The position numbers were made by a program, and so were the translations under genes. Source: JADHOX01 sp038120515 (GTDB lineage Bacteria; Pseudomonadota; Alphaproteobacteria; Rickettsiales; JABIRX01). Taken from it: DNA of 47,494 nt. The notes beneath the pieces were generated by a model. It saw nothing but the letters and a program-made list of their open reading frames with translations. It ran no database searches and was not told the DNA's origin. Where the stretch lies: contig JAYOLW010000012.1 of assembly GCA_038120515.1 (NCBI GenBank), forward strand, positions 1 to 47,494. The letters are read 5' to 3'. This document shows, piece after piece, positions 27,390-36,675 of this stretch (position 1 is its first letter; every line of letters starts with the position of its first letter).

Positions 27390-28786
27390 GAGTTAATAGC
27401 TTCAAGCCTTTTTATTACTTCATTTTTACCTAACACTTCCATTATCTCGAAGATACTAGGGGATATGTGTGAGCCTGTTAAAGCAACTCTGATAATTGCT
27501 GCAACATTTTTCATTTTGAGAGTATTCTTTTCTGCATAATCTTTTACATTATTATAAAGATTTTCATGAGTAAAACTATTAATAGTAATTAGAAATTTAT
27601 TTAAATTCTCAATTATTTCTTTGTTGGCAATAATGATCTCTTCAGATTTGTCTGTTAAAAAGTTTTTGTAATCAAAATCTTCAAAAATAAATTTTGATGA
27701 TATAGAAAGCTCGGTTAAATTATGAGCTCTTGCTTTTAACTCACCCATTAAAGCATCTAGTCTTGACTTTTCTATAGCTGATAAACTCTTATTAAATAAG
27801 ACTATTAACTTATCTAACAATTCTTCATTACTTTGCTGCTGAAAATAATGCATATTTACAGAATCTAGTTTTTTATAATCAAATCTCGCCGGCGATTTCC
27901 CAACAGACTCTAAATTAAACCATTCTATTGCCTGTAAATCAGAAATTATCTCATCATCACCATGAGAAAAACCTAATCTTAACAAATAATTTCTCATAGC
28001 AACCGGAAGATACTCCATATTTTTAAACTCTGTCACTGATGTTGCTCCATGCCTTTTAGAAAGCTTTTTACCATCCTCTCCATAAATCAATGGAATATGA
28101 GCAAATTTAGGAACATCCCAACCAAGAGCATTAAAAATAACAATTTGCTTAGCAACATTAGCTAAATGATCATCACCTCTTATAACATGAGATATTTTCA
28201 TATCATGATCATCAACTACAACCGCAAGCATATATGTAGGTGTTCCATCTGAACGCTGAATCACAAAATCATCAAGATCATCATTAGGTATTTTAATATC
28301 ACCTTGCACCAAATCATTAAAAACCGTATAACCTTCTAAGGGTGCCTTAATTCTAATAACAGGCTCAACATCTTTAGGAGCTTCAGACTCATCTTTATCT
28401 CTCCATCTCCTATCATATTTAAAACGTTTATTTTGGTTAATTGCATTTTCACGAAGTTCTGCAAGCTCTTCCTTACTAGCATAACACTTATAAGCCCCAC
28501 CCGTTTTCAATAAATAATTTACAATTTCTTGATGTCTTTTAACCTGCTTTGACTGAAACACAACTTCTTGATCTGGAGATAACCCAAGCCAATTTAACCC
28601 TTCTATGATAACATTAACGGCTTCATCTGTTGAACGCTCTTTATCAGTATCTTCAACTCTTACTAAAAACTCACCCCCATTTGCTCTTGCAAAGAGATAA
28701 TTAAACAAAGCTGTTCTGGCTCCACCAATATGAAGCATTCCAGTAGGAGATGGAGCAAAACGAGTAATAATTTTTTTATTTGCCAT
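27386..28786 (-). CDS. gltX: Glutamyl-tRNA synthetase
   Basis: The 466-residue class I synthetase has RFAPSPTGMLHIGGARTA (HIGH-type motif), the KLSKRHGA (KMSKS-type) loop and a helical anticodon-binding C-terminus. Alphaproteobacteria often carry two GltX paralogues, one for tRNA-Gln mischarging; which type this is cannot be told from the motifs alone. Confidence 0.96.
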   Translation of the reverse strand: MANKKIITRFAPSPTGMLHIGGARTALFNYLFARANGGEFLVRVEDTDKERSTDEAVNVIIEGLNWLGLSPDQEVVFQSKQVKRHQEIVNYLLKTGGAYKCYASKEELAELRENAINQNKRFKYDRRWRDKDESEAPKDVEPVIRIKAPLEGYTVFNDLVQGDIKIPNDDLDDFVIQRSDGTPTYMLAVVVDDHDMKISHVIRGDDHLANVAKQIVIFNALGWDVPKFAHIPLIYGEDGKKLSKRHGATSVTEFKNMEYLPVAMRNYLLRLGFSHGDDEIISDLQAIEWFNLESVGKSPARFDYKKLDSVNMHYFQQQSNEELLDKLIVLFNKSLSAIEKSRLDALMGELKARAHNLTELSISSKFIFEDFDYKNFLTDKSEEIIIANKEIIENLNKFLITINSFTHENLYNNVKDYAEKNTLKMKNVAAIIRVALTGSHISPSIFEIMEVLGKNEVIKRLEAINS

Positions 28787-28812
28787 ATCAAAAACAATCT
28801 AAAATTTTAACC

Positions 28813-29967
28813 TTACTCCTTAGCCAAAGCTGCACCAATATTAACAACTTCGCTTTTAATTGCTTTATCTGGGGCTGAAACTTTTTCATCAGAATGACTG
28901 CTAACTTTTATTTTGTTTAGAGAACTATCTTCTTTTTGAATTTCTTTTTCAACAGCTGCTTTAAGCTTGTTGGCATCTGGAGTAGATTTAGGAAAAGAAT
29001 CTTTAACAGAAATTTCAATTTCTTTTGACTCTTCCTTGGTTATTCTACCAATACTAACCTCATCTTTTAGGAATTTGCTTAATTTTAACTCCATATCAGC
29101 TTTTGAAACTTTTGTTTTTTGCTTAGTTTGTGATTTATCAGTTGAAACATCACTGATTAATCGCGGCATTTTAGCTTCGATAATTTCACGACAAAAATTG
29201 TTAATAGGAGTATTCTCAAGTTTTGGTAAAATATTTTTTGCTAAATTTTCTTTAACTACAGGACTAAACTCATCAAATCTTGTGGCAATCTTAAGCGTTA
29301 AAGCCGGCATTGAACTTAAAGCATTATTTAATTCTAATTCAGAAACTTTATTAGCCTTGATTCTTTGCATAAGTTCTTCTAGCGGAGATAGTTTAACTAA
29401 AGACCTTTCAGAGCTTCTAACGCGCTCCCTTGACTTACTAATCTCCTCAGAAACAATAGCATGAGAAACACCCAACGCTTTTCGATCTAGATAATTTTGC
29501 AAAGTGTAACTGAAGAATTGATCTAAATCTGAATCAAGAAAATATGATTGAAGATTTTGATTTAAAATCTCAGTTAATACCAGATCCATTGTTTCGTTAT
29601 CAACCAAATTGGCTATTAGCAAAAGAGCATAAGCATTATTTCGGTCATTCTTAACATTAAAAGAATCAACAAAATCTTGCGGAGATTTTTTTATTAAGGA
29701 CTGAATTTGTTCTAAGTTCTCAGAATCAATAGAAATTTTTTCAATATCTGGTCTTACTTTATCAAATCCACGGCATTTCAATAGATTAGAAATATTTGTT
29801 ATGTCTTGACCATCAGAACCTATAATTTGATCGTTAATATTAGAAACCAAAAACTCCAAAATCGAAACAAAATCATTATTTTCTAGCTGCTGCACATGCT
29901 CATTATAAATGTCTGGTGCAGCAGAATTTAATAGATTTGAAAACTTTTCATAAATACTTACAACCAT
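28813..29967 (-). CDS. Hypothetical helical protein with charged C-terminal tail
   Basis: The 384-residue protein is not recognised. Residues 1-180 look helical and rich in Asn, Asp, Leu and Ile. About 178-200 is a basic/Ser stretch (SKSRERVRSSERS). Residues 270-384 are Lys/Ser/Glu rich and probably disordered. There is no signal peptide or membrane segment. It follows the 174-residue gene by two bases, so the two are cotranscribed and may act together. Low complexity and lack of homology suggest a lineage-specific protein; an effector role is possible but unsupported. Confidence 0.72.
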   Translation of the reverse strand: MVVSIYEKFSNLLNSAAPDIYNEHVQQLENNDFVSILEFLVSNINDQIIGSDGQDITNISNLLKCRGFDKVRPDIEKISIDSENLEQIQSLIKKSPQDFVDSFNVKNDRNNAYALLLIANLVDNETMDLVLTEILNQNLQSYFLDSDLDQFFSYTLQNYLDRKALGVSHAIVSEEISKSRERVRSSERSLVKLSPLEELMQRIKANKVSELELNNALSSMPALTLKIATRFDEFSPVVKENLAKNILPKLENTPINNFCREIIEAKMPRLISDVSTDKSQTKQKTKVSKADMELKLSKFLKDEVSIGRITKEESKEIEISVKDSFPKSTPDANKLKAAVEKEIQKEDSSLNKIKVSSHSDEKVSAPDKAIKSEVVNIGAALAKE

Positions 29968-29969
29968 AA

Positions 29970-30494
29970 TTACCTACCCATTGACTTTCCAGCATTACTA
30001 TTATTTATGAGCTCAAGAGCAGATGCATTCAATTTGTGAGACATAACTTCACGAAACTTTTTATTTTCCTGAAGCACCTTATGCAAAACCTTAACCTCCT
30101 TAAACATAAGCAATTGATTCAAACAATGCTCAAGCTCAGGCGAGCTTATATCCGATTCTGACAAATTTGAAATAGTATCTAAAAGGCTTGTAACATGATC
30201 AGTTTGAATACCTCTTAAAATATCAGCATCTGAAAGACCTGATTTTTTGACTATCTTATCAATTTGTTCTTTTGGCAACAAATCTGATAAAACCTCTTCG
30301 ACATTTACATCTTGATCATTTTCAAGATCCGCTTCTTTCTCTTTCGATTTAAGCAATTGCTCTTCGGACAAATCACCATATTTTAAACCATAAATAACCT
30401 CAGATAACGGCTCATGATCTTGATCGTCAACTTTGTGTTTTTCTTTCTGTTTTTTTACTATAGAAAGTATTTCATCTAGTAAGTCTTTTTCCAT
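29970..30494 (-). CDS. Hypothetical acidic helical protein
   Basis: The 174-residue cytoplasmic protein is rich in Lys, Glu, Asp and Leu with predicted coiled-coil character, and I do not recognise a family. Its N-terminus (KDLLDEILSIVKKQKEKHK) is amphipathic. It is divergent from rpsP and precedes the 384-residue hypothetical by two bases, forming a two-gene unit. Spacing and length make it a likely real gene. Confidence 0.7.
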   Translation of the reverse strand: MEKDLLDEILSIVKKQKEKHKVDDQDHEPLSEVIYGLKYGDLSEEQLLKSKEKEADLENDQDVNVEEVLSDLLPKEQIDKIVKKSGLSDADILRGIQTDHVTSLLDTISNLSESDISSPELEHCLNQLLMFKEVKVLHKVLQENKKFREVMSHKLNASALELINNSNAGKSMGR

Positions 30495-30508
30495 AAAGAT
30501 AATTTTTA

Positions 30509-30536
30509 TTGCAAATTTTCAATAAGACCTTTATAA
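30509..30536 (+). promoter_or_regulatory. Candidate promoter of the rpsP operon
   Basis: TTGCAA (30509-30514), a 16-base spacer and TTATAA (30531-30536) lie about 42 bases before the rpsP ATG. Confidence 0.4.
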
Positions 30537-30578
30537 GCTAGCTCTTTTTATTGTATAGATAATTATTAAAGTTTAAAT

Positions 30579-31016
30579 ATGGCTACAAAAATTCGTTTTG
30601 CAAGACATGGTGCAAAGAAAAAACCTTTCTACAAACTAGTTGTTACAGATGCTAGATCTCCAAGAAATGGTAAGTTTATTGAGAGAATTGGCTCTTACAA
30701 TCCAATGCTTGCAAAAGATAACAAAGAACGTTTTACATTTGATGCTGAAAAAGCAGAAAAATGGTTAAGCCAAGGTGCTATCCCAACTGAAAAAGCAGCA
30801 ATATTGCTTTTTAACAATGGCATAAAACAAGTAGAAAAATACCTTCCAAATGCATTTCCTAAGACTGATGCAGAAAGACAAAAACTTGCGAAGGACAAAG
30901 CAGACAAATTAAAAGCAGAAGCTGATGCAAAAGCCAAAGCAGAAGCTGAAGCTAACGCAAAAAATGCAGAAGCTGAAGAGACCTCTTCCGAAACCGCTGA
31001 AGCAGCCGAAGCTTAA
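30579..31016 (+). CDS. rpsP: 30S ribosomal protein S16
   Basis: The 145-residue protein has the S16 core (IRFARHGAKKKPFYKLVV, SPRNGKFIERIGSYNP) over about 85 residues. A long Ala/Glu/Lys-rich C-terminal tail follows, as seen in many Alphaproteobacteria. It heads the conserved rpsP-rimM-trmD-rplS operon. Confidence 0.98.
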   Translation: MATKIRFARHGAKKKPFYKLVVTDARSPRNGKFIERIGSYNPMLAKDNKERFTFDAEKAEKWLSQGAIPTEKAAILLFNNGIKQVEKYLPNAFPKTDAERQKLAKDKADKLKAEADAKAKAEAEANAKNAEAEETSSETAEAAEA

Positions 31017-31026
31017 TTATCTATAA

Positions 31027-31539
31027 ATGTCAAATTTTACCGATAGCTATAACGACTCAAAAAAGTTTGTTGCTATCGGCAAAATAACATCTCCACATGG
31101 CATCAAAGGCAACATCAAAATATACTGCTATAATGATGTCGAATCCATACAAAAAAACGACTGTTTTTTTGAAGATAAAACAAAAATAGAAATCAAGATC
31201 AGAAACTCAAAAAACAACATAGCTATCGCAGAAATCAAAGACTGTATTGATAGAGACACAGCAGAAAACTACAGAAACAAAGAAATCTTCATCTATATTG
31301 AACCTATAAAAGAACAAGACATTTTTTATCACAATGAACTAATTGGTATGACAGTAAGATCTGAAAACAATTCTGAAATTGGACAGATTACAAGCGTTGA
31401 AAATTTTGGGGCTTCCGACCTTATTGAAGTAACATTTAAAAATGGCAAAGCAGATTTTTTTAGCTTTGACAAAAACATATTTTTAGAGATCAACCTTGAT
31501 GACAAGTTTGTAACCTTCAAACCACCAGAAGTAATTTAA
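31027..31539 (+). CDS. rimM: Ribosome maturation factor RimM
   Basis: The 170-residue protein has an N-terminal beta-barrel (IGKITSPHGIKGNIKIY) and a C-terminal PRC barrel (FYHNELIGMTV, GQITSVENFGASDLIEV). It binds S19 and helps 30S maturation. It lies ten bases after rpsP and one base before trmD. Confidence 0.95.
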   Translation: MSNFTDSYNDSKKFVAIGKITSPHGIKGNIKIYCYNDVESIQKNDCFFEDKTKIEIKIRNSKNNIAIAEIKDCIDRDTAENYRNKEIFIYIEPIKEQDIFYHNELIGMTVRSENNSEIGQITSVENFGASDLIEVTFKNGKADFFSFDKNIFLEINLDDKFVTFKPPEVI

Positions 31540-31540
31540 A

Positions 31541-32236
31541 ATGAGTTTAAAGTTTAATATACTAACATACTGCCCTGAAATTTACCCAGGACCTTTAAAA
31601 GCATCCTTAATTGGAAGAGCTCTAGAAAAAAATTTATTTTCTATCGAAACATACTCCTTTGCAGATTTTTGTAAAAACAACCATGTTGACGACACTCCAT
31701 ATGGCGGAGGCGCAGGAATGATCACTAGAGCCGATGTTGCCGGCGAAGCGATCGACAACATCTTAAGCAAGTCTTCGGGAAAAACACAAATAATTTACCC
31801 CTCACCTCGCGGTAAAATCCTAAAACAAAAGAAATTAGTTGAAATTGTAAAAGAAAATAATAACATATTGGCGATTTCTGGACGTTTTGAAGGAATTGAC
31901 CAAAGAATCCTAGACTATTATGATGTTTTTGAGTTTAGTATGGGTGACTTTGTGATGACAGGTGGAGACCTTCCTATAATGAATTTTATCGATGCAACAG
32001 CAAGATTAATTCCTGGTGTTGTTGGTGATAAAAACTCACTAACAGAAGAAAGCTTTTCGCCTGATACTGAATTTGAGAATTTGCTTGAATATTCTCAATA
32101 TACAAGACCTTTAGAATGGAAAGGCATGAATGTAGATGATGTTTTATTGTCTGGCAACCATGCAAAAATTAAAGAATGGCGTTTAAACAATGCTCGCGAA
32201 ATTACTAGAGCTGTTCGCCCTGATTTACTAAAATAA
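31541..32236 (+). CDS. trmD: tRNA (guanine-37-N1)-methyltransferase
   Basis: The 231-residue SPOUT-class enzyme has DTPYGGGAGM, the SGRFEGIDQR trefoil-knot segment, the GDFVMTGGDLP motif and SGNHAKIKEWR. It makes m1G37 to prevent frameshifting. It is encoded directly after rimM. Confidence 0.97.
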   Translation: MSLKFNILTYCPEIYPGPLKASLIGRALEKNLFSIETYSFADFCKNNHVDDTPYGGGAGMITRADVAGEAIDNILSKSSGKTQIIYPSPRGKILKQKKLVEIVKENNNILAISGRFEGIDQRILDYYDVFEFSMGDFVMTGGDLPIMNFIDATARLIPGVVGDKNSLTEESFSPDTEFENLLEYSQYTRPLEWKGMNVDDVLLSGNHAKIKEWRLNNAREITRAVRPDLLK

Positions 32237-32251
32237 TTTAATGGTAACGAA

Positions 32252-32695
32252 ATGAACCTTATAGATAAGTTCAACAACTCTCAATTAGCAAACTTAAAAG
32301 CCAAAAAAGTTATTCCAAACTTCAAAGCTGGAGACACTCTAAAAGTAGGCGTAAGAATTAGCGAAGGAAAAAACGAAAGAACCCAATATTTCCAAGGTCT
32401 TTGTATAGGAAGACGAAACAATGGTATTCACTCAAGCTTTACAGTTAGAAAAGTTTCAAGCGGTGAAGGTGTTGAAAGAAATTTCCCATTATACTCCAAC
32501 AAAGTTGAATCAATTGAAGTTTTGAAGGAAGGTATTGTAAGAAGAGCAAAACTTTATTACATTAGAGAACTGTCTGGTAAATCAGCAAGAATACGTGAAA
32601 AAATCTTTACAAAAACAAAAGATAAAGAAGCTGAAAAACAGACCAAAACCCCTTCTAAGAAAGCTGAAAAGAAAAACACCGACTCTGATAAATAA
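32252..32695 (+). CDS. rplS: 50S ribosomal protein L19
   Basis: The 147-residue protein has the L19 core (FKAGDTLKVGVRI, GVERNFPLYSNKVESIEV, RRAKLYYIRE) and a Lys-rich extension of about 30 residues at the C-terminus. It ends the rpsP-rimM-trmD-rplS ribosomal operon; leuC follows after 40 bases. Confidence 0.97.
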   Translation: MNLIDKFNNSQLANLKAKKVIPNFKAGDTLKVGVRISEGKNERTQYFQGLCIGRRNNGIHSSFTVRKVSSGEGVERNFPLYSNKVESIEVLKEGIVRRAKLYYIRELSGKSARIREKIFTKTKDKEAEKQTKTPSKKAEKKNTDSDK

Positions 32696-32735
32696 TCAGT
32701 AAAAACTACAACTAAATGCTTTTATATTAAAAATC

Positions 32736-34151
32736 ATGAGCAAAGAAAATTTAACGCTATATGACAAAATTTATAATAAGCATTTGGTTGACCTTCGTGA
32801 TGACGGAACTGCACTACTATATATTGACCACCATCTTGTTCATGAAGTTACCAGCCCACAAGCATTTGATGGTTTAAAAAACAACAATCGTAAGGTTAGA
32901 AGAACAGAAACGGTTTTAGCAGTTGCTGATCATAACATTCCAACTTCTAAAGATCGTAACGATTACATTGAAGACAAAATTGCAGAATTACAAATCCAAA
33001 CACTTGAACAAAATTGCAAAGATTTTGGCATAACATACTTTCCGGCTAATGACAAAAGACAAGGGATAGTTCATGTTATTGGCCCAGAACAAGGATTTAC
33101 TCATCCAGGCATGACAATAGTATGTGGCGACTCACACACAGCCACTCATGGAGCTTTTGGAGCATTAGCTTTTGGCATAGGAACTAGCGAAGTAGAGCAT
33201 GTATTGGCAACACAAACACTGATTCACAAAAAAGCAAAAAACATGAGAATCAATGTTAGTGGGCAGTTAACCCCTGGAGTTACAGCAAAAGACATAATCT
33301 TAGCAATAATAAAAAAAATTGGCACCGCTGGAGGAACTGGTTATGTCATAGAATACACAGGAAATATAATCGAAGATCTATCTTTAGAAGGCAGAATGAC
33401 AATATGCAATATGTCAATCGAAGCGGGAGCAAGAGCAGGCCTAATAGCTCCTGACAAAACCACTTTTAACTACCTTAAAGGCAGAAACATGGTTCCAAAA
33501 GGTCAAGAATTTGACAAAGCCGTTGATTTCTGGAAACAATTTAAAAGTGACGAAGGAGCATTATATGATAAAGAAGTTGAGATTAATGGCTCTGATATCA
33601 TCCCTTTAGTTACATGGGGAACAAGCCCTGAAGACGTTGTTCAAATCACCGACAATGTACCTTCGCCCCAAGATGAAAAAGATCCAGCTAGACAAAAAAC
33701 CAAGCAAAGATCTCTAGAATATATGGGTCTTAAGGCTGGAACACCTATGCAAGACATCACAATCAACAAGGTTTTTATTGGATCATGCACAAACTCTAGA
33801 ATCGAAGACCTTAGATCTGTTGCTAAAATTGTTAAAAATAGACATGTTGCAAATTCAGTATATGCTATGATAGTTCCTGGATCAGGCCTAGTAAAACAAC
33901 AAGCTGAATCAGAGGGACTAGATAAAATTTTCATTGAATCTGGATTTGATTGGCGCGAACCTGGGTGCTCGATGTGTCTTGCAATGAATAACGATAAATT
34001 AAAACCACAAGAGCGATGCGCCTCAACCTCTAATAGAAACTTTGAAGGGCGCCAAGGAAGAGACAGTAGAACTCATTTAATGAGCCCAGAAATGGCTGCT
34101 GCAGCGGCTATCACAGGCAAATTAACTGATGTTAGAAAATTTTTAAAATAA
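32736..34151 (+). CDS. leuC: 3-isopropylmalate dehydratase large subunit
   Basis: The 471-residue aconitase-superfamily enzyme has cysteine ligands of the [4Fe-4S] cluster in GSCTNSRIEDLR and PGCSMCLAMN, plus VCGDSHTATHGAFG and a full-length fold. It isomerises isopropylmalate in leucine synthesis with LeuD. The leuD and leuB genes do not follow; groES does. The rplS-leuC neighbourhood is seen in other Alphaproteobacteria. Confidence 0.96.
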   Translation: MSKENLTLYDKIYNKHLVDLRDDGTALLYIDHHLVHEVTSPQAFDGLKNNNRKVRRTETVLAVADHNIPTSKDRNDYIEDKIAELQIQTLEQNCKDFGITYFPANDKRQGIVHVIGPEQGFTHPGMTIVCGDSHTATHGAFGALAFGIGTSEVEHVLATQTLIHKKAKNMRINVSGQLTPGVTAKDIILAIIKKIGTAGGTGYVIEYTGNIIEDLSLEGRMTICNMSIEAGARAGLIAPDKTTFNYLKGRNMVPKGQEFDKAVDFWKQFKSDEGALYDKEVEINGSDIIPLVTWGTSPEDVVQITDNVPSPQDEKDPARQKTKQRSLEYMGLKAGTPMQDITINKVFIGSCTNSRIEDLRSVAKIVKNRHVANSVYAMIVPGSGLVKQQAESEGLDKIFIESGFDWREPGCSMCLAMNNDKLKPQERCASTSNRNFEGRQGRDSRTHLMSPEMAAAAAITGKLTDVRKFLK

Positions 34152-34166
34152 TTAACACCACACCTC

Positions 34167-34194
34167 TTGACATAGCCTTAACCAGCACTATATA
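34167..34194 (+). promoter_or_regulatory. groES-groEL promoter
   Basis: TTGACA (34167-34172, within CTTGACA), a 16-base spacer and TATATA (34189-34194) sit about 28 bases before the groES ATG. The CTTGA core also fits an RpoH-type -35. I see no CIRCE inverted repeat, so HrcA control is unlikely at this site. Confidence 0.55.
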
Positions 34195-34221
34195 GAAAAG
34201 ATAACATTTTTTTTGTTGAAT

Positions 34222-34512
34222 ATGTCAATAAACCCTTTTCGTGAAAATATTCTTGTTAAAAGAATAGAAGCAGTTGAAAAAACTGCAGGTGGAATCTTCA
34301 TTCCAGATTCTTCTAAAGAAAAACCTTCTGAAGGTGAAGTTTTAGCTGTTGGTTCAGGCCAAATAAATCCTGACGGAACAGTTGTAAAACCTTCTCTAAA
34401 AAAAGGTAATAAAGTAATATTTGCTAAATGGTCTGGTACCGAAATCGAATATCAAGGTGAAAAATTAATCATCATGAAAGAATCAGATATCTTAGCTGTA
34501 ATTAATAACTAA
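34222..34512 (+). CDS. groES: Co-chaperonin GroES
   Basis: The 96-residue protein begins MSINPFRENILVKRIE. Upstream in-frame TTG codons at 34213 and 34216 are rejected because the ATG matches the usual N-terminus. The mobile loop (KTAGGIFIPDSSKEKPSEG) and EVLAVGSG are present. It is followed by groEL after 14 bases. Confidence 0.97.
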   Translation: MSINPFRENILVKRIEAVEKTAGGIFIPDSSKEKPSEGEVLAVGSGQINPDGTVVKPSLKKGNKVIFAKWSGTEIEYQGEKLIIMKESDILAVINN

Positions 34513-34526
34513 ATAAATAAACAAAA

Positions 34527-36185
34527 ATGGCAAAAATAATCCAATATGACAACGATGCTAGATCATCAATCCTAGAAGGAGTTGACGCTCTTGCAAATGT
34601 TGTAAAAGTAACCCTTGGTCCGAAAGGAAGAAACGTTATCCTTCCACAATCTTTTGGCCCTGCAAAAATAACTAAAGACGGTGTTTCTGTTGCTAAAGAA
34701 ATAGAGCTTTCTGATCCATTTCAAAACATTGGCGCACAACTTATCAAAGAAGTTGCAACCAAAACAAACGACATTGCAGGTGATGGAACAACAACAGCAA
34801 CTGTTCTTGCCCAAGCTCTAGTAAAAGAAGGCGCTAAAGCTGTAGCAGCTGGTATGAACCCTATGGATGTAAAAAGAGGTATTGAACTAGCAGTTGAAAC
34901 AGTTGTAAAAACTATTGAGAAAAACGCTAAAAAAGTTTCATCAAAAGAAGAGATTGTTCAAGTAGCAACAATATCTGCTAATGGTGATGCAGAAATTGGT
35001 GAAAAACTTGCTGACGCTATTAACAAAGTTGGTAAAGACAGCCCAATTACTGTTGAAGAAGCTAAAAACATTGGCTTTGAAGTTGATGTAGTTGAAGGCA
35101 TGAATTTTGATAGAGGGTTCCTTTCTCCTTATTTTGTAACTAATTCAGAAAAAATGATTTGCGAATTAGAAAATCCTTTAATTCTTATCGTTGATAAGAA
35201 AATTTCTAATTTACAAGAAATCGTTCCTCTTTTAGAATCAGTTGTTCAAAGCGGCAAACCTCTTCTTATCATTGCTGAAGATGTTGAAGGAGAAGCTCTG
35301 GCTGCATTAGTTGTAAACAAACTAAGAGGCGGTCTTAAAGTTTGCGCTGTAAAAAGCCCTGGATTTGGTGATAGAAGAAAAGCAATCTTAGAAGACATTG
35401 CAATTCTTACCAAAGGACAAGTAGTTTCAGAAGAAGTTGGCTTAAAACTTGAAACTACAACTATTGATCAACTAGCTAGTGCTAAAAAAGTTATCATCAC
35501 TAAAGACGAAACTACAATCGTAAATGGTGCAGGTAATGAAAAAGACATTCAAACTAGATGTAAACAAATCAAAGCTCAAATTGCTGAAACAACTTCTGAT
35601 TATGACAAAGAAAAGCTTCAAGAAAGATTAGCAAAACTTTCTGGTGGTGTTGCAATACTAAAAGTTGGTGGTGCAACTGAAGTTGAAGTTAAGGAAAGAA
35701 AAGATAGAGTTGAAGACGCTAAACATGCAGTAATTGCAGCCCTAGAAGAAGGTGTTGTTGCTGGTGGTGGTACAACTTTACTTAAAGCTTCTCAAGCTTT
35801 AGCTAAGCTTAAAACATTAAATGACGACCAAAATGCTGGTATCGCTATTGTTAAAAAAGCACTTCAAGCTCCTACAAGACAAATTGCAAACAATGCAGGT
35901 GTTGATGGTTCTGTTGTTGCCAACAAAATCCTTGAAAACAAAAGCGCAAATTTTGGTTATGACGCTCAAAATGACGAGTATGGTGATTTAATTAAAAAAG
36001 GTATTATTGATCCTGCTAAAGTTGTAAGAGCTGCAATTCAAGATGCTGCTTCAGTTGCGTCCCTATTAATCACAACCGAAGCATTAGTAGCTGAAAAACC
36101 AGCAGACAATGACAACAACTCTGGTTCTTCAAATTTACCTGGCATGGGTGGAATGCCTGGTATGGGTGGAATGGGCGGTTTCTAA
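34527..36185 (+). CDS. groEL: Chaperonin GroEL
   Basis: The 552-residue class I chaperonin has VTLGPKGRNV, GDGTTTATVLAQ (ATP site), the apical domain region, VVAGGGTTLL and a C-terminal GGM-repeat tail ending GMGGF. It is the only copy in this window and forms the usual groESL operon with groES. A perfect terminator follows 35 bases after the stop. Confidence 0.99.
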   Translation: MAKIIQYDNDARSSILEGVDALANVVKVTLGPKGRNVILPQSFGPAKITKDGVSVAKEIELSDPFQNIGAQLIKEVATKTNDIAGDGTTTATVLAQALVKEGAKAVAAGMNPMDVKRGIELAVETVVKTIEKNAKKVSSKEEIVQVATISANGDAEIGEKLADAINKVGKDSPITVEEAKNIGFEVDVVEGMNFDRGFLSPYFVTNSEKMICELENPLILIVDKKISNLQEIVPLLESVVQSGKPLLIIAEDVEGEALAALVVNKLRGGLKVCAVKSPGFGDRRKAILEDIAILTKGQVVSEEVGLKLETTTIDQLASAKKVIITKDETTIVNGAGNEKDIQTRCKQIKAQIAETTSDYDKEKLQERLAKLSGGVAILKVGGATEVEVKERKDRVEDAKHAVIAALEEGVVAGGGTTLLKASQALAKLKTLNDDQNAGIAIVKKALQAPTRQIANNAGVDGSVVANKILENKSANFGYDAQNDEYGDLIKKGIIDPAKVVRAAIQDAASVASLLITTEALVAEKPADNDNNSGSSNLPGMGGMPGMGGMGGF

Positions 36186-36220
36186 CCTTCTAAACCATTG
36201 ACAAAAAAAAATATTTTTAT

Positions 36221-36254
36221 AGCCATGTTAGAATAATCTAACATGGCTTTTTTT
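36221..36254 (+). terminator. Intrinsic terminator of groESL
   Basis: AGCCATGTTAGA (36221-36232) and its perfect complement TCTAACATGGCT (36237-36248) flank an ATAA loop, followed by a run of T to 36254. An A-rich stretch upstream could also make it work on the other strand. Confidence 0.93.
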
Positions 36255-36476
36255 ATGAAAACTCCTACAAAACATAATATTGAAAAGGATAAAAATTACT
36301 TTTGGTGCAGCTGCGGCTTTTCTAGCAGCAACCCATTTTGTGATGGATCACATCGCTCTAATGATACAGAGAAAAAATCTTTAAAATTCTCAATTGAAAA
36401 GGACATATCGGTATTTTTATGCAATTGTAAAGAAACCAAAAACCCACCATACTGCGATGGTTCACATAACGGATAA
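36255..36476 (+). CDS. CDGSH iron-sulfur domain protein with two clusters
   Basis: From the ATG at 36255 the protein has 73 residues and two complete CDGSH motifs: C-x-C-x8-NPFCDGSH and C-x-C-x5-PPYCDGSH. Each binds a [2Fe-2S] cluster as in mitoNEET-like proteins. An alternative in-frame ATG at 36243 lies inside the downstream arm of the groESL terminator and adds only MAFF, so I prefer 36255. No Shine-Dalgarno is visible, and the T-run ends directly at the start. Expression may depend on terminator readthrough. Confidence 0.9.
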   Translation: MKTPTKHNIEKDKNYFWCSCGFSSSNPFCDGSHRSNDTEKKSLKFSIEKDISVFLCNCKETKNPPYCDGSHNG

Positions 36477-36482
36477 AAAAAA

Positions 36483-36502
36483 TGCCCTTTTAAGAAAGGG
36501 CA
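36483..36502 (-). terminator. Hairpin terminator between the CDGSH gene and rpmB
   Basis: TGCCCTTT and AAAGGGCA form an 8-bp perfect stem with a four-base loop. A run of A precedes it on the plus strand, giving a T-run on the minus strand. It would end minus-strand transcripts from the protease operon that run through rpmB. On the plus strand it lacks a U-tract but may still slow readthrough of the CDGSH gene. Confidence 0.6.
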
Positions 36503-36623
36503 CATATATTATCATTTCTCCATGATTTAGCATATATGTTATAACAAATAAGTTACTATATGGCAACAATGTTTACTTTACAAAACCAACATTTTAATCA
36601 GCTCATCTAATAATGTTTTCTTA

Positions 36624-36651
36624 TTGACAATTTAGAACTTATCCATATTAT
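36624..36651 (+). promoter_or_regulatory. rpmB promoter
   Basis: TTGACA (36624-36629), a 16-base spacer and TATTAT (36646-36651) lie 24 bases before the rpmB ATG. The rest of the 199-base intergenic region shows only the hairpin described separately. Confidence 0.65.
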
Positions 36652-36675
36652 ACTTACTCTTTTTTATTTATAATT

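Noticed and set aside
34152..34221. CIRCE element upstream of groES
   Set aside because: No TTAGCACTC-N9-GAGTGCTAA inverted repeat is present.
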